From: Dirofilaria immitis
Lineage: Eukaryota; Nematoda; Chromadorea; Rhabditida; Onchocercidae
NCBI GenBank assembly: GCA_024305405.1
Contig: JAKNDB010000068.1
Span: forward strand, 2,976,501 to 3,040,500
Length of the DNA stretch: 64,000 bases
Direction of reading: 5' to 3'
Shown: positions 51,352 to 64,000 of the stretch, piece by piece
Layout: every line of letters starts with the position of its first letter
Position numbering within the stretch: the stretch's first letter is position 1
Notes under the pieces: generated by a model
Told to the model about the DNA's origin: nothing
What the model saw: the letters and a program-made list of their open reading frames with translations, nothing else
Database searches by the model: none
Position numbers and translations under genes: made by a program

Positions 51352-53429
51352 TTATTTTAAATTAGAATTCTTAGATAATTTTCTCACATATGTATTATAT
51401 GGTACTGTTCCTTTAATAGTGTAATAAATGAAAACTTGCCTGTTTATCAGGTTTTCGGCATTTTTCCTCTCACATATTAAATTTGACTGTTGAATTGGTA
51501 TAATGCAAGATTGTGAATGCATTCGCCGTGATGGAATTTCCACATCACTTGGAATATCATAAACGACCTGGACAACCATTGGCTGAGGAGATGGAATAGT
51601 TTTGAATTGACTAGATCCTGACATTTCTTGAGTATCCAATCTATTCGTTGCTGTCTCTCGTTTCAATATTCTTCTCTGCAGATATGGTTGCCAATTTCTG
51701 ATGCGTTTATGTGGTGTCGTAACATGTCGTGTTGGTCGAGAAAAAGTCTCAAATTTTTCTCTTCCTTGTCTTTCCTCTATTTTCGCTTGATTTGATTCAT
51801 TTGAACTCCTTTTTGCCATAGGTAGGCTAGCCTGTGCACCTTTCCGAGAAACCGAAGTTGCAATTGCAGGAGATCGTAGATTTTCTTTCCTGAATCTAAT
51901 CCAGGATGACTTGTTTGGTGACTCACTTTTCTTTGAGATATTAATTTCCATACGCTTAATATAATAACAAATTTTCGTATGATTTATATCCATTAGATTA
52001 CATTCATGTCCATGCATAATTATCAATATCTAGATATAGCTTCCCACAACTTCATTGCCTTTTAATTTTAAAGATTTAAATGTTGCTTTTTATCAATTTT
52101 TAAATTTGTCAAGAGGCTTAAAAGTAAAATTTAATTTGGATATATGAAGATTGATAAAATAAATGATATGAAATACAAAACCATAATATTTTTCATTTAA
52201 TTTAAAAGATATTAAGTTATAGATTGAGTGAGATCATTCTCTGAAATTCACCTTTGCTATTTTTCTCGGCAATCTTTTCGTTTTATTCCGATTTCTGAAA
52301 TCCCGTTTTATCTCGCTTCTCCTCGAGCTATATTTTAGTGGTGGTTGTCTTTGATCTTCTTGAGCCATTTTCAGCGATGTTAGTGATGCAGAGCTTAAAT
52401 TTTGAGCAACTCCTGAAGACTTTGAAGAATTTCGAAAGTCGCAAGAATGGAACTTTTCGTTTTGATGGACTGATACGAGTTTCATTTAAATACTTTATGA
52501 AATCTCAAAATTGAATTATAGCATCAGCATTAGCGTTATGCAACACAAAACTTACGTTTTTTGGGAAGTTGCTGCATTAGTTCAGATGAAGTTAAATCTG
52601 ATGACTGTCTTTTGGATAATGAGCCAACTTTCATCGAATTTGCCACATTTGTTATCTGGAATAATTTTCTTCGAGATTTTATATCTTAATATTACAGGAA
52701 ATCGGATAAAAAAATGGAAGCAGAAATCAATTTGCAAAATTTAGATATTATGTTCTATTGAAGTTAATGAAGTTTGAAGGAATAAGTTTGCATTGTCATA
52801 TTCCATTATCTATCATACGATCCTAGCTATTATTAGCAGGATTATATTAGCCTTAATATTACTACTTTAGTAAAAAAAAAAAAGCCTTATTGGATATGAG
52901 ATTAAAATTAAGCATAAGCAAAGTAGTTTTTTAATAATTGAAATTATTTACATTTAAATTATTTCTAAATAATGCTGGAAGATACAATTAGATGTACTTT
53001 AGTAAATGTTTATTATAATTAAATCTAATAAAAAATGACGGCTCTCATTCCTTATTGGCAGGATTACCTTTTGATAAAGTATTTGTTTGTATTATTCATT
53101 TGGCAACCTTTAGGTGTTTATTATTTATTTTGGCACTTTAATGTTTATAGATGAATTTTTTTAATTTTTTATTTATTTGCTTTGTTTTTTTTTTGGATAA
53201 TTGAAAAACTGATAATATCATCTTCTATATATAGTATCATTGAATAAAAGATATTTTAAATATCTTTGCTTTAAGCGATTCATTTTGTTCTATTAGATGA
53301 AAATAATCTCGATCAAATCCTTACCCATTTCTTTATTTCTTCTCCAGAAGATTGCTTATAAAATTCAACTTCTTTTGAAGTCTGACACTGCTGAATTCCT
53401 TTAAATATAGCTTCAGGTTCTATTGACAT
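51352..53429 (-). CDS. Basic, disordered protein of about 341 residues, unknown
   Basis: Not recognised. Minus-strand exons: 53429-53325 (MSIEPEAIFKGIQQCQTSKE), 52655-52556, 52469-52252, and 51954 to a stop at 51352. All junctions are canonical GT-AG and phase-consistent, and the frame is unbroken, which argues for a real gene. The protein is rich in Arg, Lys, Ser and Gln with few hydrophobics (YSSRRSEIKRDFRNRNKTKR, then SPAIATSVSRKGAQ, RPTRHVTTPHKRIRNW). It is probably disordered and RNA- or DNA-associated; that is inference from composition. The 3' end is uncertain. AACAG|GCAAGT at 51440 looks like a GC-AG donor, and a GT donor at 51435 is also possible. Either would replace the last 28-30 codons by downstream exons. 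Confidence 0.6.
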
Positions 53430-55560
53430 CAAACTTTTGCTTGTTATCTATCAATTAACTACGATTTGACTCTTGCTAATCGCTTACTTCAATTACCCGC
53501 CTGTTTAATGTTTTACTTCATATCCTAATAATCCTTTATTATCCTATTTTAATATCCGCATTATACCAAACTATTACTACATTCGATTAGTTTGATATTT
53601 GGTAACATTATGCTGCTGAAAAGAAGAATGAATTAAAATTTGAACGAACTTTCATGCTGTGCTAATATTATGCAAAATATTAGATAGATAGTAATACAAT
53701 ATCCTGCAATGCCTGGGATAATTAGAAAACATACGATTTTATGAATCGTCGCATAATTTAGTGAATTTCCTGAAAATTATTATTTATAAATTATCGAATT
53801 TAGTACATTCAATTTTTCTCGATAATCAAATGTTTACTTTTATCGGTTGATAGCTAAATGATGATGCTTACTTATTGATTCATTATGATACATTCCAACA
53901 GACTTTGACGGAACCGATCGTTTTAATCTTTTTTAAACAATTTCGAACGAAAATTTTAATTTGATACTTTCTGATTGTGAATGGCTTTTGTGTTTCACAA
54001 CTCAATCCTATCTAAAACAAAAAAAAATCCATTCAAATGATAAAAAGAAGTTCCAATTTTTTTTTGGAAAATTAATGTCTTCTTTCTAAGATACAGAATC
54101 AAAGTAAATAAATAATAATGAGGGATGTAAAATGCGAGAAATAATAAATGAATTGTTATGAAATAATTTTATAGATAAGAAATTAAATGTTTAAGAACAT
54201 CATACATAATTATCAGCATTAGTGATATTGACAATAAGCGCAAGTGGCATAAATGGCGAGCTCAATTGCGCATTTAAAAAGCACTTATCAATTCGTTCTA
54301 AACATTTCCAATCATTTATCTGTAAATAAAAATGAGGGAAAATTATTATTTACTTTTAATTTTATTACTTTTCTTTGATAAATTAAAAATTGTAAAATTA
54401 TGATTGGACTTGAAAAGTTTCGTACTGATAAAAGTTTTTTGATAAAATTTTATCAATGGATTAATTTAGAATACATATGCAGAGCATAGCTGATTATCGA
54501 TACTATTAGGTTTGGCTTATTTTTTGCCAAGACTTTTTCGTGTTGAAACAACTTAAATCATAACCAAATGATTGACTGATTACATTAGTAATACGCAAAT
54601 GTGATATAGTTGAAGAAATGATGCTTATCATTCCGATACTATCTGTGCATTGAATTACTATCGTTGAACACATTCCATTGTACTAAAATATTTGATATAT
54701 TCGAGGGCTCTTCCATTTGATCTCTCTCTTTTAGGTAATCAAAATTGCATGCAATATGATATATTTAATTTATTGTTAAATAATGTAAATAAAAACATTC
54801 ATTATGACCGGGCATGAATTGAGAAATAAGGCCATATTTTAATATGCCAAAATTCGAGAAATTACGATAATATTATATCATGATAACTGTTACTGTATAA
54901 GGCGATATTTCTTGAAAGAAAATAACAAATAACATCTACCAGATGAAATCATATGTTTAGCTTTAAATTTGAGAGATAGATATGATATAAGCGAATTAAT
55001 TTAATAAAAATATTTTTCTGCTAATAATCGCATTCGTTAACATTTGGAAAATATGAACCTGACGATTTGATAAGTTTATTAGAATATCAAAATTCGATTT
55101 GCGAATATCAGCAATAACATCAAAATCCTTCTTGATTATAATGATAAGAATGAATGCTGTTGTCGTGACCGATTGCATAATGATTTAATAGGTGCAATCA
55201 TTAATATTGCTTATATACTTTCAAATTCTTAAGTCTAATTTGCATATTTATTATCAAAAATTATCAGTAGGTTGTGAGACATAGATAGATGCACTTGTAA
55301 TTATTGATAAAATTTGTTTCAATCGTTTCATATCGATAATAAACATTATTGGAAGCATTTTTAGTCATTTTAGTCATTACAGTACTTTTCCAACCATTTT
55401 CAATCATATTTATTTCGGCAAAAAGCAATTTTGTCATTTAACAATTCAGGAAGTCTTGGCCAATCAACGATTTTTTCTTCACGACGAAATATCAGCCAAA
55501 TATTCAAATGAAACTATTCAGTTCAGTAACATATAAATTAGTGAAATGATAATATCGTGC

Positions 55561-55622
55561 TAATATTATTATTACTATTATTATTATTGTTATTTATTAA
55601 TTGATCAATTTGCTTATTATTG

Positions 55623-55716
<94 letters not shown>

Positions 55717-55727
55717 TACTACTATTG

Positions 55728-55791
<64 letters not shown>

Positions 55792-55842
55792 TACTACTAT
55801 TGTCATTATTATTATTATTATTATTAATTATTATTATTATTA
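55561..55842. repeat. Long ATT trinucleotide microsatellite
   Basis: About 280 bp of nearly pure ATT units interrupted by GTCATT and ACTACT variants. The variant block ACTATTGTCATT recurs with a spacing of about 75 bp (55727 and 55802), indicating a higher-order duplication. All six frames give poly-Ile, poly-Leu or poly-Tyr strings that are not genes. Confidence 0.95.
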
Positions 55843-58410
55843 GTGGTATAAAAAAAATTTAAGATAACAATGTTTATATTTTGACAAGCTCTACTTAGTG
55901 CAGAATTAAATTCCACATAATGCAGATTGATCAGTTTAATGATCGTTACATGAAAACAATTTTACCGGTGATTTACATATCATAGAAGATATTAAGTTCG
56001 AATCTAGGCATTTCAAAAATATAGAGAATGTTTCGTAATTTCGCAACAGTACCAAAAAAAAATTTGAAATGTCAAAGTTTAATTTGGTCAACGTCAAGTT
56101 TAATTGAATCAGCATTGATTATCGATTGATTACTTGAAAAGAAAAAAATAGAAAGTTTTATTCATCCTTTCTATCTTAAAATTTGAAAACTACTTCTGTA
56201 TGACGTTGTATTTGTCAAAACATTTTGCTAAGAATTGGTTACTATGTGAAGTCTATCTGATTAATGTTATGGATGATTCCATTATTCTTTGAAAGCAAAA
56301 TATCCTTCAGATGGTAGCTATGGTAACATTATTAATAACTTAGTCAATGAGAAAATCATCTATCATCCAATGCTAATGATGCATCTGAATCTCCTGAATT
56401 TCGATGGCTGCTATTTTACTTTTTTTTCAATCTTTGCTTAAAAAATGATGGCCTTCAAAATCGTCTGATCTTCTATCGACAGACATATGATCTGGTCATC
56501 GAAGCAAGTAGGATTAAATTAAGCTATTCCACATAGCCTAATTCGTTTATTAATCATAGAGCCTGGTAGAATCAATTGCTTTGATTGATATTTAAATTTC
56601 TAATTTTTAATAATAATTTAGAATTTCGTATACACAAAAAAAAATTTAATAATTCAACTTTTCACATATAAAAATAACAATTAATGTTAAGGAATGGTTT
56701 GTACGATAGGTGTAGTAAGAAAATGTAGAAATTGTGAATTTCATTCGGATTAAAGCAAATAGGCTCTTAAATCATTCTAACAAATTTATCGATAAACATA
56801 AGATTTGTAAGATAGTTTCGAACAGAAGGAAGAATAAAAGATTATATAAGAAGTTAGAAGAAGGCAGATATAATCTTCTGTAATTCTCAATTTGATATGG
56901 TAGGTCGATTACTGTCCATCTATTTGAGGTGAACATAAATAGTTGCTGATCATCTCAATCTTCTTGCTCCCTCATTTCGGAAATGATAACAAAACAATCT
57001 TCTAATTTTTCCTATTTCTTCCATATGGGAATAAAAACCGGATTTTCACTTGATGGTGAAAAAGTAATGGGAAAAAATTCCTCTGCATGAAATCAAAGAG
57101 ATAGCTGCTGATAATTTATAGAAATCGAACTGCACTTTAATATTTGTGTAATAAAATGGAGGAGAAAGAGAGAGGGAAGGAGAAGAGGAAGAAAGATGAC
57201 AAGAAAATATTTCCTGAGATGGATAGATCGCGCGTTGAGTAGCTATTCTTGCCAACGACCGCACTTCTCCGACTATTTGTTGTTCATTTGAATGTTTTCA
57301 CCAAATTATACTATAACTCATTCAATAACCATATGCAGCGGGGATAATTGACATCAAGATAGCGATAGTCAGATTATTCCCGAGAAATATTCAAACTTAC
57401 TGTTTCTTACTTTAACACTAAATATATAATATATATGCATTATAATTATCTCGATAGAGGTCGAGATCGAGAAGGTCAATGTTGTTGATTTGGCGGGCGT
57501 TTTGCGGTATTGCACTGACTAATTTTCATTTACTTTTCTTTCTTGCACTTTCATCATCATTTCATTACTTTAACGATCAGTGCAATCAACTATCCTCTCT
57601 ATTTATCTCAGTTCCATAGCTCGGGAAACAGGTCTTATCTTCTCTTCTTTCAATAATATTTCTGTTCGTGCAATTGCTGTTTTAGAAATAAGCGACATTT
57701 TTAGATAGTGATAAAAACAGGTTTCGTACTGCAACTTAATATTATTTGTAGAAGTGTAGGAATCCAAGTTTCCAAATTGTAGTAGAAAGATTGTAGAACT
57801 TTTAGAAGTTCTAATAATCGCATAGGTCAACTGTTTTTAGGAGGGATCAATCGTTGGTCTACTTCTAAAACTCTGTCCTCAAAATATTTTGTAGTATAGA
57901 AAGAAAAACTTTTCAACCTTTTTGAAAATGGTTAGTTTGTGAAGTAGAATGGGCAGTTGTTAGCGGTCTGCGGGATTTGCGTATAATTCGTCATTTGTTG
58001 ATATCGCCGCGAAGTTGCCTTCGACTGGAGGTTAATTAATATCAATGTCTAACTGTTGTTCTTTTCTAAGCTATCATTCCTCTTTCTATTTCATTTTTCT
58101 ACCTTTGCATATACCTTTGCGATATTCGCATATCTATCGATGTTTATACTATGTATTAAAGGTGGATATAATCAAATTTAATTCATATAGTTAGAAATTG
58201 ATTTTAATAATAGTCTGTTTAGAAAGATAGGCTAAATAGGCCATAAATGGATATATGAAATGATCGATGAATATGAAAAATCTTTTATGGAAGTTATCTG
58301 ATATTATTTTGCAGATAATCGTCTAAAATTTGAAATCTTTTCGTGTATTTGTAAATTATTTGATATAATTAATCTTCGTAAGAAAGCTTGAATGAGAAAG
58401 ATTCTTTTTC

Positions 58411-58538
58411 TACAGATACATAGATTCTTTTCGTACAGATACATAGATTCTTTTTCTACAGATACATAGATTCTTTTCGTACAGATACATAGATTCTTTT
58501 CGTACAGATACATAGATTCTTTTCGTACAGATACATCC
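58411..58538. repeat. 23-bp minisatellite, about 5.5 units
   Basis: TACAGATACATAGATTCTTT recurs at 58411, 58434, 58457, 58480 and 58503, with a partial unit at 58526. Units alternate between TTCG and TTTC at their 3' end. There are no spacers between units, so this is not a CRISPR array. Confidence 0.95.
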
Positions 58539-61191
58539 TGGTATCTTTTTAATTTTATCACTTCAATTCATTCCGTTATTTGATTCATCTTGATCTCTCT
58601 GTAATTATTAAAAAAATCTTCTTTTTCATATTTTTATACATTTTTTTAAAAATGCTTTGGCCCTATTATACGATATATTTATTCATTTCTAGGCCTTATA
58701 GCTGTAAGCCTAGCTTAATGCTTATCATCATTTCTTAAATTAATTTTAACATTCAAAAAGATAACGTTAATTAAGAATTATACTATATAATCGAATTTTA
58801 GTTCATATATAATCATGTCATACAATGAAAGCTCAAAATATCATCTCATAAATTCGTACAAATATTGTTCATAACAGACTTTGTAAAATATGAATTTTGT
58901 ATTGTTGAAATTTTTTGCAATGAAGAAATCGACGAGAAATTTAAAAAAAAAAAATTCGATCGCAACGATTTCACAAATTACACCTGAATGATGCTATTCA
59001 TGCATGCAGATATATGCATGATGCATGCAGATGCATGTATCAATTGCTTTATTGCCCATTGAAATATTTTAACTACTTCCGTTTTCATTGCTGCAACGAA
59101 ACCAAACTCGGCTATATATTATTAGTGTTATTTTTTTTCCTGGGAAGGAATTTTCATTCTTGAATTTATTAAATTTTTTTACAGTATTTTTTCTAAAATG
59201 CAATTTACTGAAATAGCCTATATCATAATATCCTAAGTAATGAAGATAGCTGGAATCAGAGTAAAATTAGAAGGGACATTTCAAGCGATCATATGAAACA
59301 ATTCTTAGAAGTTAGTAGCATCTTAATTTTTAAATTATAAATAAGAAGCAATCTTTTTTTTTTTTTGTAAGAATACAATGTAGCTTACTATTCTATTTTT
59401 TCCTAAATTAAACGATCAACAGATCACTGATTATATAGTATTCTGCTTAACTTTTATCAAATAAATTTTTATAACAAAGATAATTTTCCTGATGACACAC
59501 ATTAACGAATGATGAGATTAGATATAGAGATATCAAAATAAGAGAAAAGAAAATAAGTTTGATTAAGTGGTAACAATGCGGGAATTAAGGAAATCAATAT
59601 CGTAAAATACAATAACGATAGAGTAAGATCTTAAAAAGTATATTCTTCTAATGATATTGAATATTTTGTAATATTGAAATTATACGGTAGCTATATATTT
59701 TTATTTCCAAGCATTCTTTTATTTTACATGAAATCTTGGATTTTAATAATTTTTAATTAGCTAAGAATTTTTGAGCAATAAAAATAAAGGAAAATTCTCT
59801 TCATAAATTAAAATTCTTTTTTTTTTGAATAAAATTTGCAAGAAAATTTCTAAGAATAGTTGGAAAATTTTTATCTATGCATATTTTCTTCTTTTTTTGT
59901 CTTTCAATTTATATTTTTATTTTTTCAAAAATAAAAATCTAAAGAAAAAGTTGCTAAATATTTTATATCAAACTTGTATTTCAAATTTGATAAGATTAAA
60001 TTCGAATTTGATATGGTAATTTCAATCGAAAAATTAACAAAAAAAAGTAAAAGCAATTGAAAAATAAAATAGGGAATGAGAAAAGATAAGATGATAACGA
60101 AATGATCAAAAATTATATACATTTTTATAGCGACGACGTATCGTTGAATTTTTTCCTCTTTACTTCACGGATCTCGAATTATATGATGAGAATAACGAGA
60201 AAATCAAAGCCTTATAATATATATATATATATATATATCATGAAGGTAATTCAGGAAGGCCTAGTGTAAGATTTTTTTGTACTGCTAAAACGAGGATATA
60301 AGTAAAAAGAAATGAAATTGAGAGGAAAAAAAAAAGAAGGATGATATATCAAGTAGAATATCATTGCTTTCATTAACTGTCATCGAATCGTCATTCTGAT
60401 TTCTCGCCCTGTGTTAGAAATGATTAAAATGAGCATCTTACGTTCAATGCTTATTTTATAGTATTATTTTATCGATGAATAATTTCATTAGGCTTAATAC
60501 AGATTCCTCATTAATCATACTAATCATTTCTTATCACTTTTCTTATCATTAACACTTTATCGCTCTTTATAGTTTTTATTCGAAACTGCGCTTAATTGGC
60601 TAATAGTTTGTTCTGAAGCATCATCTTTCATATAAAATGATACATACCCGTATAAAGATATTAATAAGAGAAAATAAATTTATCATCATAATCATAGCGA
60701 ATTGATTTATAGCAATATTGTTTCGTCGCAATTTTATAAAATGTATTTTATAGTCAACTATTTCTATAACGACCTTACACCTTTTCTCCAAACATTAATT
60801 TACACCGAGCAAAAAAGAAAAATGGAACAATTTTGATTTACATTTATGAGAATCGTAATATCATCCATCATCTTTTTCATGAAACTCATGAAGAACAGAT
60901 ACTGAAAGATAAAGATGATAAAATGTTTTGACAGTTACTAAAAAGTAATAAAAGTTAGTCGCAGTACTGTTGATATTAATTAAGAAATTATAAAATTTCA
61001 AAAATGTTAAAATACGAAATAATCGATGATAACAGATTTAGATGAGCATAATTGATAAAGATAAGGCGGAATTTTCAACTTATTCATTATTTATTTAATT
61101 TTTAACAATACTATATCATATATTTGAGAAAAAGTTGATTTGTTTAGGATTATTAGAAGATACATAACATGATTATTATGAAATCACGTGT

Positions 61192-61353
61192 ATGATTTCT
61201 AGATTTTCTAAAATTTGTTTACAAAACTTCAACGGATTCTTAGAATATATATTAATGTTAAATGTTGAATGCATGATTTCTAGATTTTCTAGAATTTGTT
61301 TACAAAACTTCAACGGATTCTTAGAATATATATTAATATTGAATGTTGAATAA
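61192..61353. repeat. 81-bp tandem duplication
   Basis: ATGATTTCTAGATTTTCTA begins at 61192 and again at 61273. The two copies differ at only a few positions. There is no coding content beyond a repeated minus-strand frame. Confidence 0.9.
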
Positions 61354-63014
61354 TAACATACATGTATTGTCTTCATTTGAATATATTGTTTGTTTGTTTG
61401 TTTATTTCATTTATAATACTATTTTTAAGCATAAATTTATGAAAAAATTATATTATAATTTTAATAGAAAGTAATAAAATTATGAGAATCAATTTTTCTT
61501 CTTGTTTTTTTTTTATTTGATACAAATCATTTTTAAAAAAAAGAAACGAAAGATTAAAATGAGAAAACAGATAATACTGATTCATTTATTTTACCTTAAA
61601 TTATTTCTAAATTATCAATTATCAATAGTGATAAAAATAACTGCGCAAAAATAAATGAAATACTATATGATAATGATAATTTTTCAAATATTTAAATTAC
61701 TCTTTTGTCTCATCTTTTTTTTTTTTAGTATTTGAAGGAATTATAAAAATATCAGAATTGATAAAGAAGTTGCTGATTCTTTTGATTTATTATTAGTAAT
61801 GTTTACGTTTTGCTGATACAATAATCAATAATCACTAATGAGTTAAATTTTATCAGTAAATGATGAAATGCGATGATATAAAATGTCTCTTTATTATGTT
61901 TTGTAAGTGTCCGATTTTTTTTTTTTCAATTATTACAAGACATGAAGTGGGCCGAAATAAAAAAAAACTCTCTTGCAGTAGTATGTCGTCGAGAAGAATT
62001 GTCGAAATTTGATTTACTACTGATTTCGAGAATTTATTTGATTAAATGGTTGATTGCAACGATGATTTCGATGGTTGAAACAAATTATTTTATAAATCGA
62101 TTTGATCTAATCTAACCTGAAATCAAGTAAATGATATTGGAGTTGATAAAATCTGATCTGATAATTTGTAACAAAACTAAGCTGAACTAATTTAAGCTGA
62201 ATTAATTCCACTACTATATTCAATCTTTTATTTACTACTAAAGAAAAAATTTCCTTATGCGTTAGTTTTTTTACTTTTCTTTAATTGGCTAATAATTGAA
62301 ATTAAATTACATTTTCATCTAAGCTTCCCTCCTTATCTTTAGGTACAATAAGAAAAATCGCAAGAAAATCGCAAGAAAATCGCATTTGTTCTAAAAATTT
62401 ATCATTCGCTAAGCATTCTTTCCAGAATATCTATGCATTTCGGCTTTACGATTTTTGTATATTTCTAATTTCGGATTTGTTTCATTCTTTCAAATTTCTT
62501 GTGATATTATTTCATCATATCAACTATCGTTATCACTTCTGTTAAAATATTGTTTTAAAAAAGAAAGGAACAAAGTAGGCTTGAGAAAAAAGGAGAATAT
62601 ATGTTAGATAAAAATTAATCTGAGTTTTTTGGTAAGGTTGTTTAAAGTATTGATAAAGATAAGAAAATAATGTTCAAATGATAAATATTTATTGCTATTT
62701 TAGATGAAACATTACAATTTGAACTTTCTTATTTCGTCTCAAATTGATAATATTAATAAATTTATTCATCATTTTCTCGAAATATTTGACTTCTATTGAG
62801 TATTCGTGAAGTTTGGAAATAGTTATATAGTATTAATTTGCATAATATAATATTGATACGAATGTGATTTAAACATTCCTTACATATCAGTTTTCGAAGA
62901 AACCTATGTCTACTACTTTTGAAAAACATGTGAGATGTGATTTTGATTGATCATCTATTGCATTGCGATTTTTTTTTTTTGAAGTTGAGACAATTATTGA
63001 AAAAAAAAAAACGT

Positions 63015-63066
63015 TTTTAACCATTGCTCGGAAGTTTTAGTTTTAACCATTGCTCGGAAGTTTTAT
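63015..63066. repeat. 26-bp tandem duplication
   Basis: TTTTAACCATTGCTCGGAAG begins at 63015 and at 63041, with identical copies. It follows runs of T and A. Confidence 0.9.
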
Positions 63067-64000
63067 GATACTCAAAGAAGCACTCTCGACATCACCTATG
63101 ATAATGCATTATATTTATATGGATAATAAAAATATTTACTGCCTAATTAAAAATAGGAATTCTAAGTTGTTACATCACTAATTGATGAAATGCATAGTTT
63201 ACAATACAAAATTCTTTATTCATCACACCTTTTATTACAGCAGCAGTAAAAGAATTTCTCGAAGAAATAATTTGTGTGCTTTATAAAATCTAATCATCTG
63301 ATAATATTATAATCAATAAACATTATATGGTCAATTCAAAATGTTTTTTAATTTGACATATCAGGAAATTAAGTGAAACTTGATAAAATATGATCAGATT
63401 TTAGGAAATTTTAAAAATTAATTTTATAATCAGAATCTTTATCAAATAACAAAAACAAAACATCTCAAGTAGAATGAATTACCCTATCAATATTGTTATT
63501 TTTCAGCTTGCCGCATATTTCAAAATATGTTCGCTGAGTTGAATTTTAGAAGGTAATTTTAAAATAATTTATTATTCTAACGATACAGTACCTCCAATAA
63601 AATATACAATAGCAAATTTATTAAATGATAGAAAAAACAAATTTGAATTTATAATTAATGATTTATGATGATAAAGCTTAATGGATGAGTTGGCCATATT
63701 TTTATGTCGAATTTGAATTTCAATTATAATTTTTCAAGAATCACACATTCGACGATATCACAATATATTACTTTATTTTCTGAATACATGAATGATAATC
63801 TGATTTTGTTTATTCTTTTTTACTGATAAGTACCATTGATATAATTAATGAGAATAATTTTTACCTAACATATTTACCCTACTTGATAAGCTTTAGCAAA
63901 ATCAAAAATAACGATGAATACATCTGTTCGGAGAATAGTATTCGTTGAAAAAAAATCTCTCTAAAACAATACTATTATTTAATAAGAAAAATTCCATTAT

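Larger units (their letters stand above)
53430..64000. other. Long AT-rich region without a convincing gene
   Basis: Contains an ATT microsatellite (55.56-55.84 kb), a 23-bp minisatellite (58.4 kb), an 81-bp duplication (61.2 kb), a 26-bp duplication (63.0 kb) and an AT dinucleotide run near 60.22-60.24 kb. The parts at 57.05-57.3 and 57.45-58.05 kb are richer in G+C. One piece there (57952-58032, plus strand) could be an exon, but nothing supports it beyond an open frame with possible splice ends. No RNA gene was seen. Confidence 0.5.

Noticed and set aside
55597..55862. Poly-Ile and poly-Leu frames
   Set aside because: Translation of the ATT microsatellite.
58411..58538. CRISPR-like regular repeats
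   Set aside because: Contiguous 23-bp tandem units without spacers in a eukaryotic context; a minisatellite.
1..64000. Bacterial endosymbiont (Wolbachia-type) transfers, transposase genes, tRNA or rRNA genes
   Set aside because: I looked for compact intronless frames, transposase or reverse-transcriptase motifs and tRNA B-box sequences and saw none convincing; a tRNAscan or Rfam search could still find weak ones.

Overview
The window is AT-rich eukaryotic nuclear DNA and almost certainly nematode. Genes have many small exons with TTTCAG-type 3' splice sites. Splice-acceptor-like sequence sits 0-6 nt upstream of several start codons, as expected for spliced-leader trans-splicing. The recognisable proteins are ordinary animal housekeeping enzymes plus one Kv channel. 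Long, nearly gene-free AT-rich stretches with many private minisatellites and introns of about 50-1700 nt would suit a filarial or other spirurid worm; that placement is inference. I saw no bacterial, viral or organellar gene, no tRNA and no intact transposon.

Layout. 1-8.9 kb: no convincing gene, one 31-bp minisatellite and a small GC-richer island. 9.0-15.7 kb, minus strand: MPP10 (U3 snoRNP, 14 exons), preceded by a Lys/Ser/Arg-rich reading frame that may be its N-terminal extension, and before that a two-exon 91-residue protein. 15.7-23.9 kb: empty apart from minisatellites. 23.9-30.8 kb, plus strand: a 12-exon, 492-residue Kv2/KvS-type potassium channel. 30.8-34.5 kb: only weak candidates. 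34.5-49.6 kb, plus strand: ALG11, YKT6 and N-myristoyltransferase in a row, each separated by about 2 kb. 51.3-53.4 kb, minus strand: a four-exon gene for an unrecognised basic protein. 53.4-64 kb: empty except for a large ATT microsatellite and two minisatellites.

Functionally, ALG11 (ER N-glycan assembly), YKT6 (lipid-anchored SNARE) and NMT (protein lipidation) are all endomembrane or lipidation housekeeping genes. MPP10 serves nucleolar rRNA processing. The Kv gene is an independent neuronal or muscle type gene. From memory, the C. elegans ALG11 and YKT6 orthologues are also close neighbours on chromosome III, so this looks like old microsynteny.

The strongest unexpected signal is technical or evolutionary. 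In MPP10, its upstream frame, ALG11, YKT6 and NMT, conserved motifs are repeatedly knocked out of frame. In every case one base is missing, nearly always inside a homopolymer. Adding that base restores both the protein match and the splice phases. The Kv and 51-53 kb genes have no such break. Other items worth a look are a circularly permuted inverted repeat in a YKT6 intron, a perfect 16-bp hairpin in an ALG11 intron, and the Kv selectivity filter split over two microexons with a non-AG acceptor.
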